DNA from: Magnetococcales bacterium
GTDB taxonomy: Bacteria > Pseudomonadota > Magnetococcia > Magnetococcales > JADFYX01
NCBI GenBank assembly: GCA_015231305.1
Contig: JADGBW010000016.1
Coordinates: forward strand, 1-43,005
Direction of reading: 5' to 3'
Length of the DNA: 43,005 nt
Positions within the stretch are counted from its first letter, which is position 1. Each line of letters begins with the position of its first letter. The notes under the pieces are model-generated. The model was given only the letters and a program-made list of their open reading frames with translations. It searched no databases and was not told the origin of the DNA. Of this stretch, positions 17,189-26,325 are shown one piece after another. The translations under genes and the position numbers were made by a program.

Positions 17189-18250
17189 TTAATCTTGGTA
17201 GATAACTTGATAAATATTCATAGGGTTAGATATTCCTTTGAGATTTGCTGAACCGCAATATTTAAAGTTTATCTTGCTGGGCATTTGTTCTTGATGTTTA
17301 AAATAGTTTAGAAAATTTTCAGAACAAAGGGTTCTATCCTTTTTAGGAAAATTATGTTTTTGCACAGGAAACATATCAGAAGTAGCCCCCTCAATCCGAA
17401 ATGTTATGTTTAAATCGTTACCATGAAGTCCTGTGCCAAGAGAGTAAACTTCGCCATAGTGCAGTGCTAAACGGAAATGTATATCAGGATTTTTGCTAGA
17501 ATCATTGCGTTTATTTATAAGCTTTGTGATTTTTTTGGCTACTTGTAAGGCCTCAGTTGGATCATCGTATACCCCAAGAAAACCATCTCCAGTACCTTCA
17601 TAATACTGGCACTTATGCTTATCAAGCACTTTATTTGTTAGCTCTTTCATCCGTTTTTTTAGATGGTACGCAACTTGTTCGTTGCTATTTGCAAGTCCGG
17701 ATGAGTCACACTGGTCTAATACAATTATTGCAACCATTTTTTTTAGTGAATCAATAGGTATCATCATGGATAAATCTTGTGAAGAATCATCACCCATTTT
17801 ATCGTAAAAGCTTGGCTTATTATCTGGTTCTTTACTTAAGCTACCTTTTAAACCAAGTAGTATTTTTTTCCATGGTGGTTGAGGGTCATCATTTTTTAAT
17901 TGTTTGGATATCAATTGATCGTTATTAGTATCAACGGTCGCATCTATAGCGATACTTAAAATTTTGCAGTTACTTAAACGGATTGTGGTAGATTCGGTTA
18001 ATTTTTGTTTACCTGATATTTTTTCAAATTTACCATCTACTTTTATATAAGTACCATTACTGCTTCCACAATCTTCTATAAACCAACTGTTTTTCTTAAA
18101 TTGCAATATAGCATGTTTGCGAGAAATATTTGAATTATCAATTACTATATCACTTTCAACACTGCGACCAATTGTAAATGTGTTACCCTGTAAAGTTACA
18201 GAGTCTTTTTTACCTGTTTGCACATCAGTGAGATATAATGTCAGCTTCAA
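17189..18250 (-). CDS. FHA domain-class III nucleotidyl cyclase-like protein
   Basis: Protein of 353 residues, soluble. The N-terminal FHA domain (about 24-90) has GRSVESDIVI, SRKHA and SSNGTY, so it should bind phosphothreonine. The C-terminal cyclase homology domain (about 170-350) keeps metal aspartates at D179 and D222 (GTGDGFLGVY) and the transition-state pair N281 and R285 in GNDLNITFRIE. The usual adenine-selecting lysine before GDG appears to be glutamate (E218), so nucleotide specificity, or activity at all, is open. FHA-cyclase fusions are known in bacteria. The start is TTG at 18250 with GAAGG about 10 bases upstream. It follows the sugar locus on the same strand as the ThDP gene but is transcribed toward it. 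No Ser/Thr kinase to write an FHA mark is in the window. Confidence 0.8.
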   Translation of the reverse strand: MKLTLYLTDVQTGKKDSVTLQGNTFTIGRSVESDIVIDNSNISRKHAILQFKKNSWFIEDCGSSNGTYIKVDGKFEKISGKQKLTESTTIRLSNCKILSIAIDATVDTNNDQLISKQLKNDDPQPPWKKILLGLKGSLSKEPDNKPSFYDKMGDDSSQDLSMMIPIDSLKKMVAIIVLDQCDSSGLANSNEQVAYHLKKRMKELTNKVLDKHKCQYYEGTGDGFLGVYDDPTEALQVAKKITKLINKRNDSSKNPDIHFRLALHYGEVYSLGTGLHGNDLNITFRIEGATSDMFPVQKHNFPKKDRTLCSENFLNYFKHQEQMPSKINFKYCGSANLKGISNPMNIYQVIYQD

Positions 18251-18684
18251 TTTTAAGATAACCTTCTTCTTATCATAATTGCTATAATGCTAGATTCAGC
18301 AGTTGTTTGCTCTTTTAGCAATAAATTCTTGATCCACCTGGCTGATTAGAAAAATATTTCATCACCAACCAAGTGGCTTATATTTATTTTTTCTAAAATA
18401 ACCTTACAAACCAATATTTTGCACTATTTGTACGCGCCTAAATGACTATATTAAAATAGTGCTTGTAGGCATCTATCGAAAATATCAGTTTTTTATAGGA
18501 ATATATACCAACAAACACAGTATGCATAGAAATATTGAAAAACCGTTACCAAATAGGGAAATTAAAAAATAGGTTGAATATCAAACCATGAAATATTATA
18601 TTAATCAGCTGATTATACCATAAACCACCTGTATATTTTGTTGAAATCCTTTTGTGCAGGCTTTTAAATTTCATAGAGAGAAAT
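18251..18684. promoter_or_regulatory. divergent intergenic region with 9-bp inverted repeat
   Basis: This lies between the FHA-cyclase gene (minus) and the kfrA-like gene (plus). GCACTATTT at 18421-18429 and its complement AAATAGTGC at 18454-18462 form a perfect inverted repeat with a 24-base spacer and no T-run, so an operator is more likely than a terminator. The same 9-mer occurs in two other intergenic regions of this window (12068-12076 and 22353-22361). The remaining sequence is AT-rich with no coding frame I trust. Confidence 0.4.
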
Positions 18685-19314
18685 ATGTCGTCAATTTCTG
18701 AAGAAGAGATTATACAAGCTATTGAAGCCATTAATGAAGCAGGTGGCAACCCCACATTAGATTCTGTTCGAGGAAAAGTAGGAGGCTCTTTTTCAGTTAT
18801 CGGCCCGGTTCTTAGTGAATGGAAAAAAAATAATAGAGTAGCATCTACAATAGATGCACCAAAAATACCTGATCAAATTCTTACTGTCCTAGAAAGAGTA
18901 ACCGCAGACCTCTGGCAAGCTGCAACTCAAGAAACAGCCGAGTGGTATGATCGTAGCAAGGCAGCTCAGGCTGAAAATCAGAGTTATGCAGATGCTTTGG
19001 CTCAAGTTAAAAAAGAACAGAGCGAGTTTGAAGAAAAGTTTGAACGTGAGCAAAACAAAATAGCAGAAGCCCATGAACGTCTAATAAACAAGATGTCAGA
19101 CGCTCGTGAGCGCGAACAGATAAGAGCTAATGAAGCATACAAAGATATGGAAACAAAGCTTACAGCTAAAATAAATAAGCTGGAAAACAAACTATCAAAC
19201 ACATACAAAAAACTAGCAGTTGCTGAAGATAATATTAAGACCCTAAGAGCAAGCTTAGCTGTTGCTAAAAGAGAGGTTCGCTCTAAAGTCGTAAAATGGT
19301 CTGGTGCAACATAG
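18685..19314 (+). CDS. KfrA-type coiled-coil DNA-binding protein
   Basis: Protein of 209 residues. The N-terminal 60 residues match the KfrA N-terminal DNA-binding domain (EEEIIQAIEAINEAGGNPTL...VRGKVGGSFSVIGPVLSEWK), followed by a charged alpha-helical coiled coil from about 75 to 195. KfrA itself is a plasmid-encoded repressor with this design; chromosomal homologues occur in several proteobacteria with largely unknown roles. The ATG at 18685 is preferred over an upstream frame extension because GAGAGA precedes it. The gene stands alone, divergent from the FHA-cyclase gene, and may bind the inverted repeat in that region. A short palindrome (AGAAAAAGCTCTTTTTCT) follows just after the stop and may help termination. 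Confidence 0.8.
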   Translation: MSSISEEEIIQAIEAINEAGGNPTLDSVRGKVGGSFSVIGPVLSEWKKNNRVASTIDAPKIPDQILTVLERVTADLWQAATQETAEWYDRSKAAQAENQSYADALAQVKKEQSEFEEKFEREQNKIAEAHERLINKMSDAREREQIRANEAYKDMETKLTAKINKLENKLSNTYKKLAVAEDNIKTLRASLAVAKREVRSKVVKWSGAT

Positions 19315-19336
19315 AAAAAGCTCTTTTTCTCGCCTA

Positions 19337-20572
19337 TTAACGGTAAGTTGTTAAAATATATATACCGCCTATAAGCCAATTGTTGGCACTTTTGTGTTTT
19401 CTTAGTTTGGTTTTTGTAAAATATTCTATTTTCAACCCTAACTTTTCAGCTAGTGTAAAAATGTAGCTTTTTGAGTGAGCATAGCGTCCTGTATTTTGGA
19501 TGATAAAACCATCATCGTCTGTATGTTCAGTTGAAAAGGCAAATATTGTTTCTTTAGTAGAATATTTATTAATACAACGAAAAATTGGTTCTAAATCTCC
19601 AATATATACAAATACGTCAGAAGCTAATATTAGCTCAAAGTTGCTGTTAAGTGACTGCATTCTATCTATTATATCATCAACGTATAGATCATCATATACG
19701 CTCTTTTTTTTTGCTAAACTTATCATGTTTTCTGATAAGTCAATACCAATCAATTTTTCAGCTATATCTCTAACTTCAACACCCATAAGTCCAGTTCCAC
19801 ACCCTATATCAAGTACACTTTTGAAATTCTTTTTATCTCCGACATGTTTAACAACAGCATCTTTTATTAAAGAAGGGGTCTTATATTTAAGAGTATTAAT
19901 TAAATGGCTCTCAAAATTATCTGCATAGGAGTTAAATACTCCTTTTACATATTCCCTTGGGGCTGTTTCAGAGGTGTTGCCTGTTAGGGCATTTAGAAGG
20001 TGTGTTGCTTCTGGAAAATCCGGTTTAATAGTTAATAATTTTTTAAAGCATTTAACAGCTTCATCAAATTGTTCATCTTCTATTAAGCTGCTGCCAAGGT
20101 GAAAGTGGGCATCAATATAAATAGGGTTTATAGATATTGCTTTTTTATATGATGCTATTGCTTCTTTAAATCTTTTTAACTCTTTATGGACGTTGGCAAG
20201 GTTGTAATGAAATTCAGGCAGGCTAGGCTCAAGTGATATTGCTTTTGTGTAAGATAAAATAGCCTCTTCTTTTTGTCCTAGGGGAAGTAGAGATGTAGCT
20301 AGATTAAAGTGAAGTTTGGATATTTTACTGTTTATGTTAATGGCTTGTTGAAAATGTTCAGCAGCAATGTCATGGCGACCAATTTTTTGGGCTATTACCC
20401 CTAGCAAATTTATTGCTTCAATATGATTGGGAGTAGTTAGCAAAATAGTAGAACAAAGTTTAAAAGCTTCTTCATAACGTTGTGCAATTAAATGATCTGT
20501 TGCAAGCGAATAAGCTTCACTAACAGTTATTTGATGGTTAAGGTTATTATCATTTGTTAAATGTTTATTCAT
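19337..20572 (-). CDS. TPR-repeat protein with C-terminal SAM methyltransferase domain
   Basis: Protein of 411 residues. Residues about 15-195 contain five to six tetratricopeptide repeats (for example the AHFHLGSSLIEDEQFDEAVK unit). Residues about 205-411 are a class I methyltransferase with motif I VLDIGCGTGLMG, IGIDLSENMI (acidic motif II) and LILASDVFVYIGDL. Such fusions are seen in several proteobacteria; the TPR part presumably picks a protein partner, and the acceptor is unknown. No signal peptide or membrane segment. The ATG at 20572 has only a weak ribosome-binding site. The gene stands alone, convergent with the kfrA-like gene. Confidence 0.85.
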   Translation of the reverse strand: MNKHLTNDNNLNHQITVSEAYSLATDHLIAQRYEEAFKLCSTILLTTPNHIEAINLLGVIAQKIGRHDIAAEHFQQAININSKISKLHFNLATSLLPLGQKEEAILSYTKAISLEPSLPEFHYNLANVHKELKRFKEAIASYKKAISINPIYIDAHFHLGSSLIEDEQFDEAVKCFKKLLTIKPDFPEATHLLNALTGNTSETAPREYVKGVFNSYADNFESHLINTLKYKTPSLIKDAVVKHVGDKKNFKSVLDIGCGTGLMGVEVRDIAEKLIGIDLSENMISLAKKKSVYDDLYVDDIIDRMQSLNSNFELILASDVFVYIGDLEPIFRCINKYSTKETIFAFSTEHTDDDGFIIQNTGRYAHSKSYIFTLAEKLGLKIEYFTKTKLRKHKSANNWLIGGIYILTTYR

Positions 20573-20781
20573 CTTAGTAAAAGATCAAGTTTATAAAATT
20601 GAGCTTAAGTGTGTTTATAATGGTGTTTATTTAACAAGTATAACGATAACATGCCATATGTTACCACATGTGCGATAATTACAATGTATTCGATTTTGTA
20701 TTATACAAGTAGAATGGCTATATCATCCTTAATGGGGTATTTGAAAGTTTTTTGTACTTAAACTGATTATAGCAGCAACAA

Positions 20782-22092
20782 TTAATATGATACATCAGTC
20801 AATGTTGATGTATGCATATTTGTTGTTCCTACATTGGCATTATTAGGAGGCCCAATCTTAAGAGTTACAGTTTCTTTGTCGTCTTGGTTCCAATCTGTAG
20901 TGACAGAAATAGACAGTTCTGCTGTGGTTTCACCAGTTGGAATTATAATAGGGTTTTGGGAAATTAAGAAATAATCCATGCCCAAAGTTGCGGTCCCTGA
21001 TAATATGATTGGTACACTGATATTTTGATCACTAGAGCTATCCAGCTTTAGGGTAACAGTTAACAACTCTCCCTCATTAACTGCTGATTTAGACTGAGTA
21101 AAGTTAATGGTAGGCATAGAATCATCAATTATACTTGGTTCATAATTTGTATCTTCTACTAAAGGTTCATCTGATAAATTATCTTCTATAGGCTCATCTG
21201 CAATCCCATCTTCTTCTATATGCTCTTCTGTAACCTCATCTTCTTCTATAGGCTCGTTATCTGATATTTCATCATCAATGGGCTCGTCTGCATCGTAGTC
21301 TATAGAATCGTCAGCAATATCTTCTTCCATTGGTTCGTCAGCAATATCATCTTCCATAGGCTCATCTGCATAATCATCTATAGGTTCATCAGTAGCATCA
21401 TTATCTATAGACTCCTCTACAGCTTCATCTGCTATATTTGATAGCCTATGCTCAGTTTTCTTATTGCCTATCTCTACGTTTATTAGCTTTTGTGTATCCG
21501 TATAAGTTTCGTCAGAAACTTTTTTTTCAACTTGCTTGGCAGCCGTTTTAATATCAGATATTGATTTAATGGAAGGAATTATTTTTACAAGATGCTGTGA
21601 AAGTTTTAGTGGGTTTTGTTGTAGCTCTTTTATTCTATTGGTAAATTCATTGCTATTAGTATTTTTGCTATATTTCTTACCTTTGTTAAACTTAACAGTT
21701 TTAACTTTCGCACGGTTTTTAAATTCTTCTAATTTTTGTAGTGATATTTTTTTGATGGTTGCTTTTTTACCTGTCTGTTTTTCGTATTTACTAGCCAAAA
21801 GTTTAGCATCTTCTAGTCGGGCATATTTACCAATATGAATAATGTTCCAAAGCTTTCCATTGCTATCATAAATTTTTAGTAGTTCTGGGTGAAACCCATG
21901 ATCTTGGAGTTTTAAATAAAAAGCTTTTGCATATAAGTCGGTAACAAAGGAGCCTACATTGACAGTATTTATTGTTTCAGGCTTAGTACCATTAGTAGGT
22001 TGCTCCAAAGCATGTGCTGGCATGGTAGTGAGAAAAAATAATAAAAGAGTGGCGATTAATTGCATAATCTTATCCATTGTGTTGTTTGCCAT
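20782..22092 (-). CDS. exported SPOR domain / acidic repeat / Calx-beta protein
   Basis: Protein of 436 residues. A hydrophobic signal sequence (MQLIATLLLFFLTTMPAHA, cut probably after AHA) is followed by a SPOR-like domain (about 45-118, VGSFVTDLYAKAF...IHIGKYARLEDAKLLASKYE), which in other proteins binds denuded peptidoglycan. A lysine-rich linker follows, then a strongly acidic stretch at about 215-320 built from imperfect repeats of the type DEPIEDDIA. A C-terminal Calx-beta domain (about 325-430) carries NEGELLTVTLKL, GTATLGMDYF and DKETVTLKI. Calx-beta domains bind calcium, and the acidic run may do so too. The likely site is the periplasm or cell surface. The ATG at 22092 is used; ATG at 22077 is also possible. 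No ribosome-binding site is evident. Confidence 0.75.
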   Translation of the reverse strand: MANNTMDKIMQLIATLLLFFLTTMPAHALEQPTNGTKPETINTVNVGSFVTDLYAKAFYLKLQDHGFHPELLKIYDSNGKLWNIIHIGKYARLEDAKLLASKYEKQTGKKATIKKISLQKLEEFKNRAKVKTVKFNKGKKYSKNTNSNEFTNRIKELQQNPLKLSQHLVKIIPSIKSISDIKTAAKQVEKKVSDETYTDTQKLINVEIGNKKTEHRLSNIADEAVEESIDNDATDEPIDDYADEPMEDDIADEPMEEDIADDSIDYDADEPIDDEISDNEPIEEDEVTEEHIEEDGIADEPIEDNLSDEPLVEDTNYEPSIIDDSMPTINFTQSKSAVNEGELLTVTLKLDSSSDQNISVPIILSGTATLGMDYFLISQNPIIIPTGETTAELSISVTTDWNQDDKETVTLKIGPPNNANVGTTNMHTSTLTDVSY

Positions 22093-22431
22093 CAAATATA
22101 TAGTTCTTAAATTATTATACCAATAACAACATCAAGTAGAGCCACATCTTGTTGGCAAATTTACCATTTTTTGCATTATCACACTACAACTAACTGAAAA
22201 GCTACCCATCACAGCTTACGGTATGTTCTCAACAATGGTATGAAGAATCATTCAGCAAACTGTAGTATAATAAACCACAAGAACATGCAGTTTTATTTTG
22301 GTCAACTAATTTTTCTTTAATACCTCTATTTTTACTTAGTTGTGAAAGAAAAAAATAGTGCAATAATTGTACTAACAACACATTTTAAAATAGCTGTTCT
22401 AACAATATATCAGTCTGTTTTATTATGATAA
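22093..22431. other. 339-bp gene-free region upstream of the SPOR gene
   Basis: This is the downstream end of the chemotaxis operon and the upstream region of the SPOR/Calx-beta gene. It carries AAAATAGTGC at 22352-22361, a motif also found at 12067-12076 and 18453-18462. I see no strong terminator hairpin after cheW and no coding frame. Confidence 0.4.
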
Positions 22432-22983
22432 TTAACTATTTTCACTATCTTCATTTTCATTAAAAATGCTGCCTACATTTAGTATAAGCAACAATTTATT
22501 ATCCATTTCAACAACACCGCGCACAAAAGCAGTTGAGATACCCTGTAGGTTTGCTGGAGCTACTTGGATAGTATGGTCCTCAATTTTCTGAACATCTCCC
22601 AGGCGATCAACAACTAGACCAACAGGATCACCCCAGGAGCAATCTTCTTCGGCAATAGATCTGTTTATGCGGTTTACTTCGCTTTTGGTACGTAGAATAA
22701 TATTAAACTGCTGTTGCTTTTTTGGTGTTTTAATATCGCTATCTTGTGGGTCATTATTGCTTTCTATATTTTCTTGCTCTTCAATTTTATCATATTTAAC
22801 CATATTCAAACGTTGTTTTAAGTTGAACATGGTTATTACACTACCACGAATATTAAGCATACCTCGTATATGGTCAGGAGCACCGGGAACAGAAGTGTAT
22901 CCTAAAGATTGGTTTATTTCGCGCACCAAGACAATATCGATACCGAGATATAATTCACCCAAGGAGAAAGTACAAACAAGCAT
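22432..22983 (-). CDS. cheW: CheW, chemotaxis coupling protein
   Basis: Adapter linking chemoreceptors to CheA. Protein of 183 residues with the CheW fold: LVCTFSLGELYLGIDIVLVREI, VPGAPDHIRGMLNIRGSVITMFNLKQRL, GLVVDRLGDVQKI, GISTAFVRGVVEMDNKLLLILNV. It is a little longer than usual because of a polar insert of about 40 residues in the middle (roughly 68-108, rich in E, N, D and K). ATG at 22983 has AGGAG about eight bases upstream. It is the last gene of the chemosensory operon, 69 bases after cheA. Confidence 0.95.
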   Translation of the reverse strand: MLVCTFSLGELYLGIDIVLVREINQSLGYTSVPGAPDHIRGMLNIRGSVITMFNLKQRLNMVKYDKIEEQENIESNNDPQDSDIKTPKKQQQFNIILRTKSEVNRINRSIAEEDCSWGDPVGLVVDRLGDVQKIEDHTIQVAPANLQGISTAFVRGVVEMDNKLLLILNVGSIFNENEDSENS

Positions 22984-23052
22984 TGGGATTACTCCTGTGC
23001 TTCGTTTAAGTTGTTATTGAAAAATTTCATCATATTTTATCGTAAAAGATAT

Positions 23053-26000
23053 TTATTGACGCTTAAGGGACTCCACAATATTCATAAGCCGCACTTTATC
23101 CATAATTGGAACACACCCTACCATACCTGCCTGTCCACAGCGGAACTCCAACGCTTTTGAAGAGAACAGTGATGTGGCAATTATTGGTATATCGCAGTTA
23201 TCTGTCTCTCGTGTCTCTTTAACCAATTCAAAGCCATCCATACCAGGCATGTTGAGATCGGTAACCATAAGGTCAAACTCTTCATTTTTTAATAATTCCA
23301 GAGCTTTTTCACCATCTTTTGCTTGTGTAACTTCAAAGTCTGCCTGGCTTAAATAACTTGAAGTCATTAAACGTGAAAACAGAGTATCATCTACCACCAA
23401 CGCTTTTAAACCAGAGCCATCCCAAATGGACTCAGGTGGGGGAGCCGTAATCTCAACCATATTAAACAGCTCGCTAATATTCGGAAAAAGCACCACATGT
23501 TCATCTAGTCGAGCAGAACCATATAAACCAGAAGCTTGAATAGCTTGTTGGTCTAGGTCGATATAGGTATCCATGGTATCGACAATCTTAGCAAAAACCA
23601 GCCCGGCCTGTAGACCTGGGATGTTGGAAATTACCATGCATAACTCTTTTTCTTCGTCTTCATTAATCTCTTCTAACGAGTTGTCAAACTCTAAGCCGAG
23701 AACCTGACCTGGCAGGATAATACGATAGGTTTTGTCAGTATAGCGGACATAATGATTGTCATTTATTAGATCAATATCTTTTCTGCGGATCTTTTCAACC
23801 CGTCTTACCATACGAGTAAGAATACCCATACGCAGACCAGATCCAGTCTCCAAAATAATGATGTTCTGTTTTTCATGTTCAGGTGAGCGCATTTCCCCTT
23901 GTCTTTTTGCTAGCTCGCTCTGTTCAATGTTGCCAAAGTTAATATTGGCTTTCTCCATAATACCAGCATAGTCAATAATAAGGGCAACACTGCCATCACC
24001 AAGAATTGTGGTAGCTGAAAAGCAGACATTTTCTTGGAAATAGGATGGCAGAGGCTTAACGACAATTTCCTCACTATCCAAAACATTATCAACCACCATG
24101 CCAAATTTATTGCCACCAATATTGATAACCATGATGTAAATAACTTTGTTTTTATTGGAACGACGATCTTTACCTTCAGAAGCTTTATCTTGTGATTCGT
24201 TAGTTTTTTTGGTCTGTCTTTGCAACCAGCTCGCTCGGCGTTCGGTTTTATCACCATCATCTGGCCATGTAACATGCATTTCAAGAACATCAGCCAAATC
24301 TACCAGTGGTAGCAGCATATCTTGCATACGCAGTACTGGTGCGTTGTATACCATCTGGATCTGATCTTCCAACTCGGTATCAACTACCCTAACAATTTTT
24401 ACTAGGCCTATCTCAGGAATGGCAAATCTGTGGTTTCTAACAGAAATAATCATTGCCGGAATGATAGCCAAAGTCAGGGGTAGTTTTAGAGTAATGTTGG
24501 TTCCGGCTCCGACTTTGGAAGTTATCTGAACTGAACCACGTAATTTTTCAATGTTGGTTCGTACTACATCCATTCCAACACCACGTCCAGATACATCTGA
24601 GACTTGTTTGGCCATGGAAAAACCTGGGGCAAAAATTAAAGCGAGAGCATCTTCTTCACCCATATTTTCTGCCTGTTTAGAAGTAATAAGCCCTTTATCA
24701 ATAGCCTTGCTCTTAATTTTCTCGGCATCAATTCCTGCTCCATCATCTATCATGGCGATATTTACCATACCGTTTTCATGATAAGCAGCTAGTTGCACTT
24801 GTCCATTAGCTGGCTTTCCGGCAGCTTTTCGAATTTCAGGTAATTCGATGGCGTGGTCCACCACATTTCTGATCATATGTGTAAGTGGGTCAGACAAATA
24901 TTCAATAACCGATTTATCTAGCTCAACTTCACCTCCACGTAACTCTAAGGTGATTTTTTTCTTCATTTTATTTGCAAGGTCCCGAACAACACGGGGAAAC
25001 TTACTAAACACAACTTGGACCTGCTGCATACGTGCATGCATCACTTTTGCCTGAATACGGCTGGTGATGGAGTCTAAGCTCTGTATCAAAGGGGCTTGGG
25101 GATCGTTAGAGGTAGAACCACCTACAGTTCTGCTAAGTTGGTTACGGATAAGTACAAGCTCGCCTGCCATGTTGATTAGTTCATCAAGCAATGAGACGCT
25201 AACCCTTAGTGTCTCTTCAATTACAGGCTGTTTGGTGGTGGTGCTTTTTGCAGCATTAGCTATATCATCACCACTGCCAGGGGCTACGTTATTACTCAAC
25301 TTTTCATTTAATAATCGAAGCTTACGTTTAACACGTTCTGGCTCTTGGTCATTATCATCATCTGCAACGGCTTGATTGTCATTATCAGAACCTGTTTCTT
25401 CTACTTTCTTTTTCTTAAAAGCACTTTTAGGTATTTTAACCTGCCTGATCTCTTTTTCAGTCAACTCTGTTAAAGTACAGACTAGATCAAACTCTAAAAC
25501 AGTTGATACAAGAATTTGCAGTATATCGTTGTTACATGAAAGAAAATTTAGCTCATTACTTATCTCTGGGTTTGTCGCTATTAAGGTTCCTACAGGGCCT
25601 ATTAATTGCTCAAACTGCTTAAAAGTATTCTTTCTTGCATCATTGTTTCCGTTTAATTTTAAATCAATTACAAAAAGAAATTTACCTGTCTGAACGGCAT
25701 CATTTACATAATCTTGATAATTATCTAAAACAGGAAACTGTGGTGTGGTTACTACCTGAGTTTCACTACTTGATGAAGCCGCAATATCTTCCTTGGTTTC
25801 TGCTTCTTCCTTGGTTTCTGTTTTTTCCTCGGCTGCTGCTACTTCCTCAACTTTTGGCTCTTCCTCAGTTTTCTCTTCAGCTTTAGGTTTTATCTCACCC
25901 CCACCTTCTAAAAGAGCATTTATAACCTCTTTTTCTGCTGAAGCGTCTATAGACTCACTATTAGGGACATCTTGGATCATCTGGGTTAGTTTATCGGAAC

Positions 26001-26286
26001 CTGCCAGAAGACTATCAGTAATTTGGGACGTAGGAACAATTACATTTTCCCTAATTTTGCCTAGCAGGTTCTCCATTGTGTGGCTTAAGTTGGAGATATT
26101 GGATAAACCAAAAAAGCCTGATGTACCCTTAATCGTATGAACACTACGGAACATACGGTTGATAATTGCTGGGTCAGTGTCCTTTCCTTTTTCTTCTAGT
26201 ATTAGAAGATCTGGTTCAATTGTTTCCAGGTGTTCTGTAGACTCCTGGATAAACATCGCTATGAGGGCGTCATCTTCCTCAGACAT
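23053..26286 (-). CDS. cheA: CheA histidine kinase with two CheW-like domains and C-terminal receiver
   Basis: Kinase core of the receptor array, 1077 residues, much longer than the ~650 of simple CheA. Order: HPt domain with H50 in HTIKGTSGFFGL; an acidic EEK/EAE-rich linker (about 110-185); a P2-like segment (about 190-300); dimerisation domain (from about 360, LRVSVSLLDELINMAGELV); HATPase with RNVVDHAIE, DDGAGID and GRGVGMDVV; a CheW-like P5 region (about 600-770) with a charged insert near 690; a second CheW-like region (about 805-945, GSGLRMGILTRMVRRVEKI); and a receiver (about 957-1077) with VVDD and MVTDLNMPGMDGF. The receiver lacks the usual Lys-Pro near its end (GCVPIMDK), so it may act as a phosphate sink or be poorly switched. 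The ATG at 26286 has GGAG six bases upstream; the GTG at 26298 overlaps it. Confidence 0.95.
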   Translation of the reverse strand: MSEEDDALIAMFIQESTEHLETIEPDLLILEEKGKDTDPAIINRMFRSVHTIKGTSGFFGLSNISNLSHTMENLLGKIRENVIVPTSQITDSLLAGSDKLTQMIQDVPNSESIDASAEKEVINALLEGGGEIKPKAEEKTEEEPKVEEVAAAEEKTETKEEAETKEDIAASSSSETQVVTTPQFPVLDNYQDYVNDAVQTGKFLFVIDLKLNGNNDARKNTFKQFEQLIGPVGTLIATNPEISNELNFLSCNNDILQILVSTVLEFDLVCTLTELTEKEIRQVKIPKSAFKKKKVEETGSDNDNQAVADDDNDQEPERVKRKLRLLNEKLSNNVAPGSGDDIANAAKSTTTKQPVIEETLRVSVSLLDELINMAGELVLIRNQLSRTVGGSTSNDPQAPLIQSLDSITSRIQAKVMHARMQQVQVVFSKFPRVVRDLANKMKKKITLELRGGEVELDKSVIEYLSDPLTHMIRNVVDHAIELPEIRKAAGKPANGQVQLAAYHENGMVNIAMIDDGAGIDAEKIKSKAIDKGLITSKQAENMGEEDALALIFAPGFSMAKQVSDVSGRGVGMDVVRTNIEKLRGSVQITSKVGAGTNITLKLPLTLAIIPAMIISVRNHRFAIPEIGLVKIVRVVDTELEDQIQMVYNAPVLRMQDMLLPLVDLADVLEMHVTWPDDGDKTERRASWLQRQTKKTNESQDKASEGKDRRSNKNKVIYIMVINIGGNKFGMVVDNVLDSEEIVVKPLPSYFQENVCFSATTILGDGSVALIIDYAGIMEKANINFGNIEQSELAKRQGEMRSPEHEKQNIIILETGSGLRMGILTRMVRRVEKIRRKDIDLINDNHYVRYTDKTYRIILPGQVLGLEFDNSLEEINEDEEKELCMVISNIPGLQAGLVFAKIVDTMDTYIDLDQQAIQASGLYGSARLDEHVVLFPNISELFNMVEITAPPPESIWDGSGLKALVVDDTLFSRLMTSSYLSQADFEVTQAKDGEKALELLKNEEFDLMVTDLNMPGMDGFELVKETRETDNCDIPIIATSLFSSKALEFRCGQAGMVGCVPIMDKVRLMNIVESLKRQ

Positions 26287-26325
26287 GTTGTTCTCCACCA
26301 GTTAATAGGTGTAAAAATGATAGCA

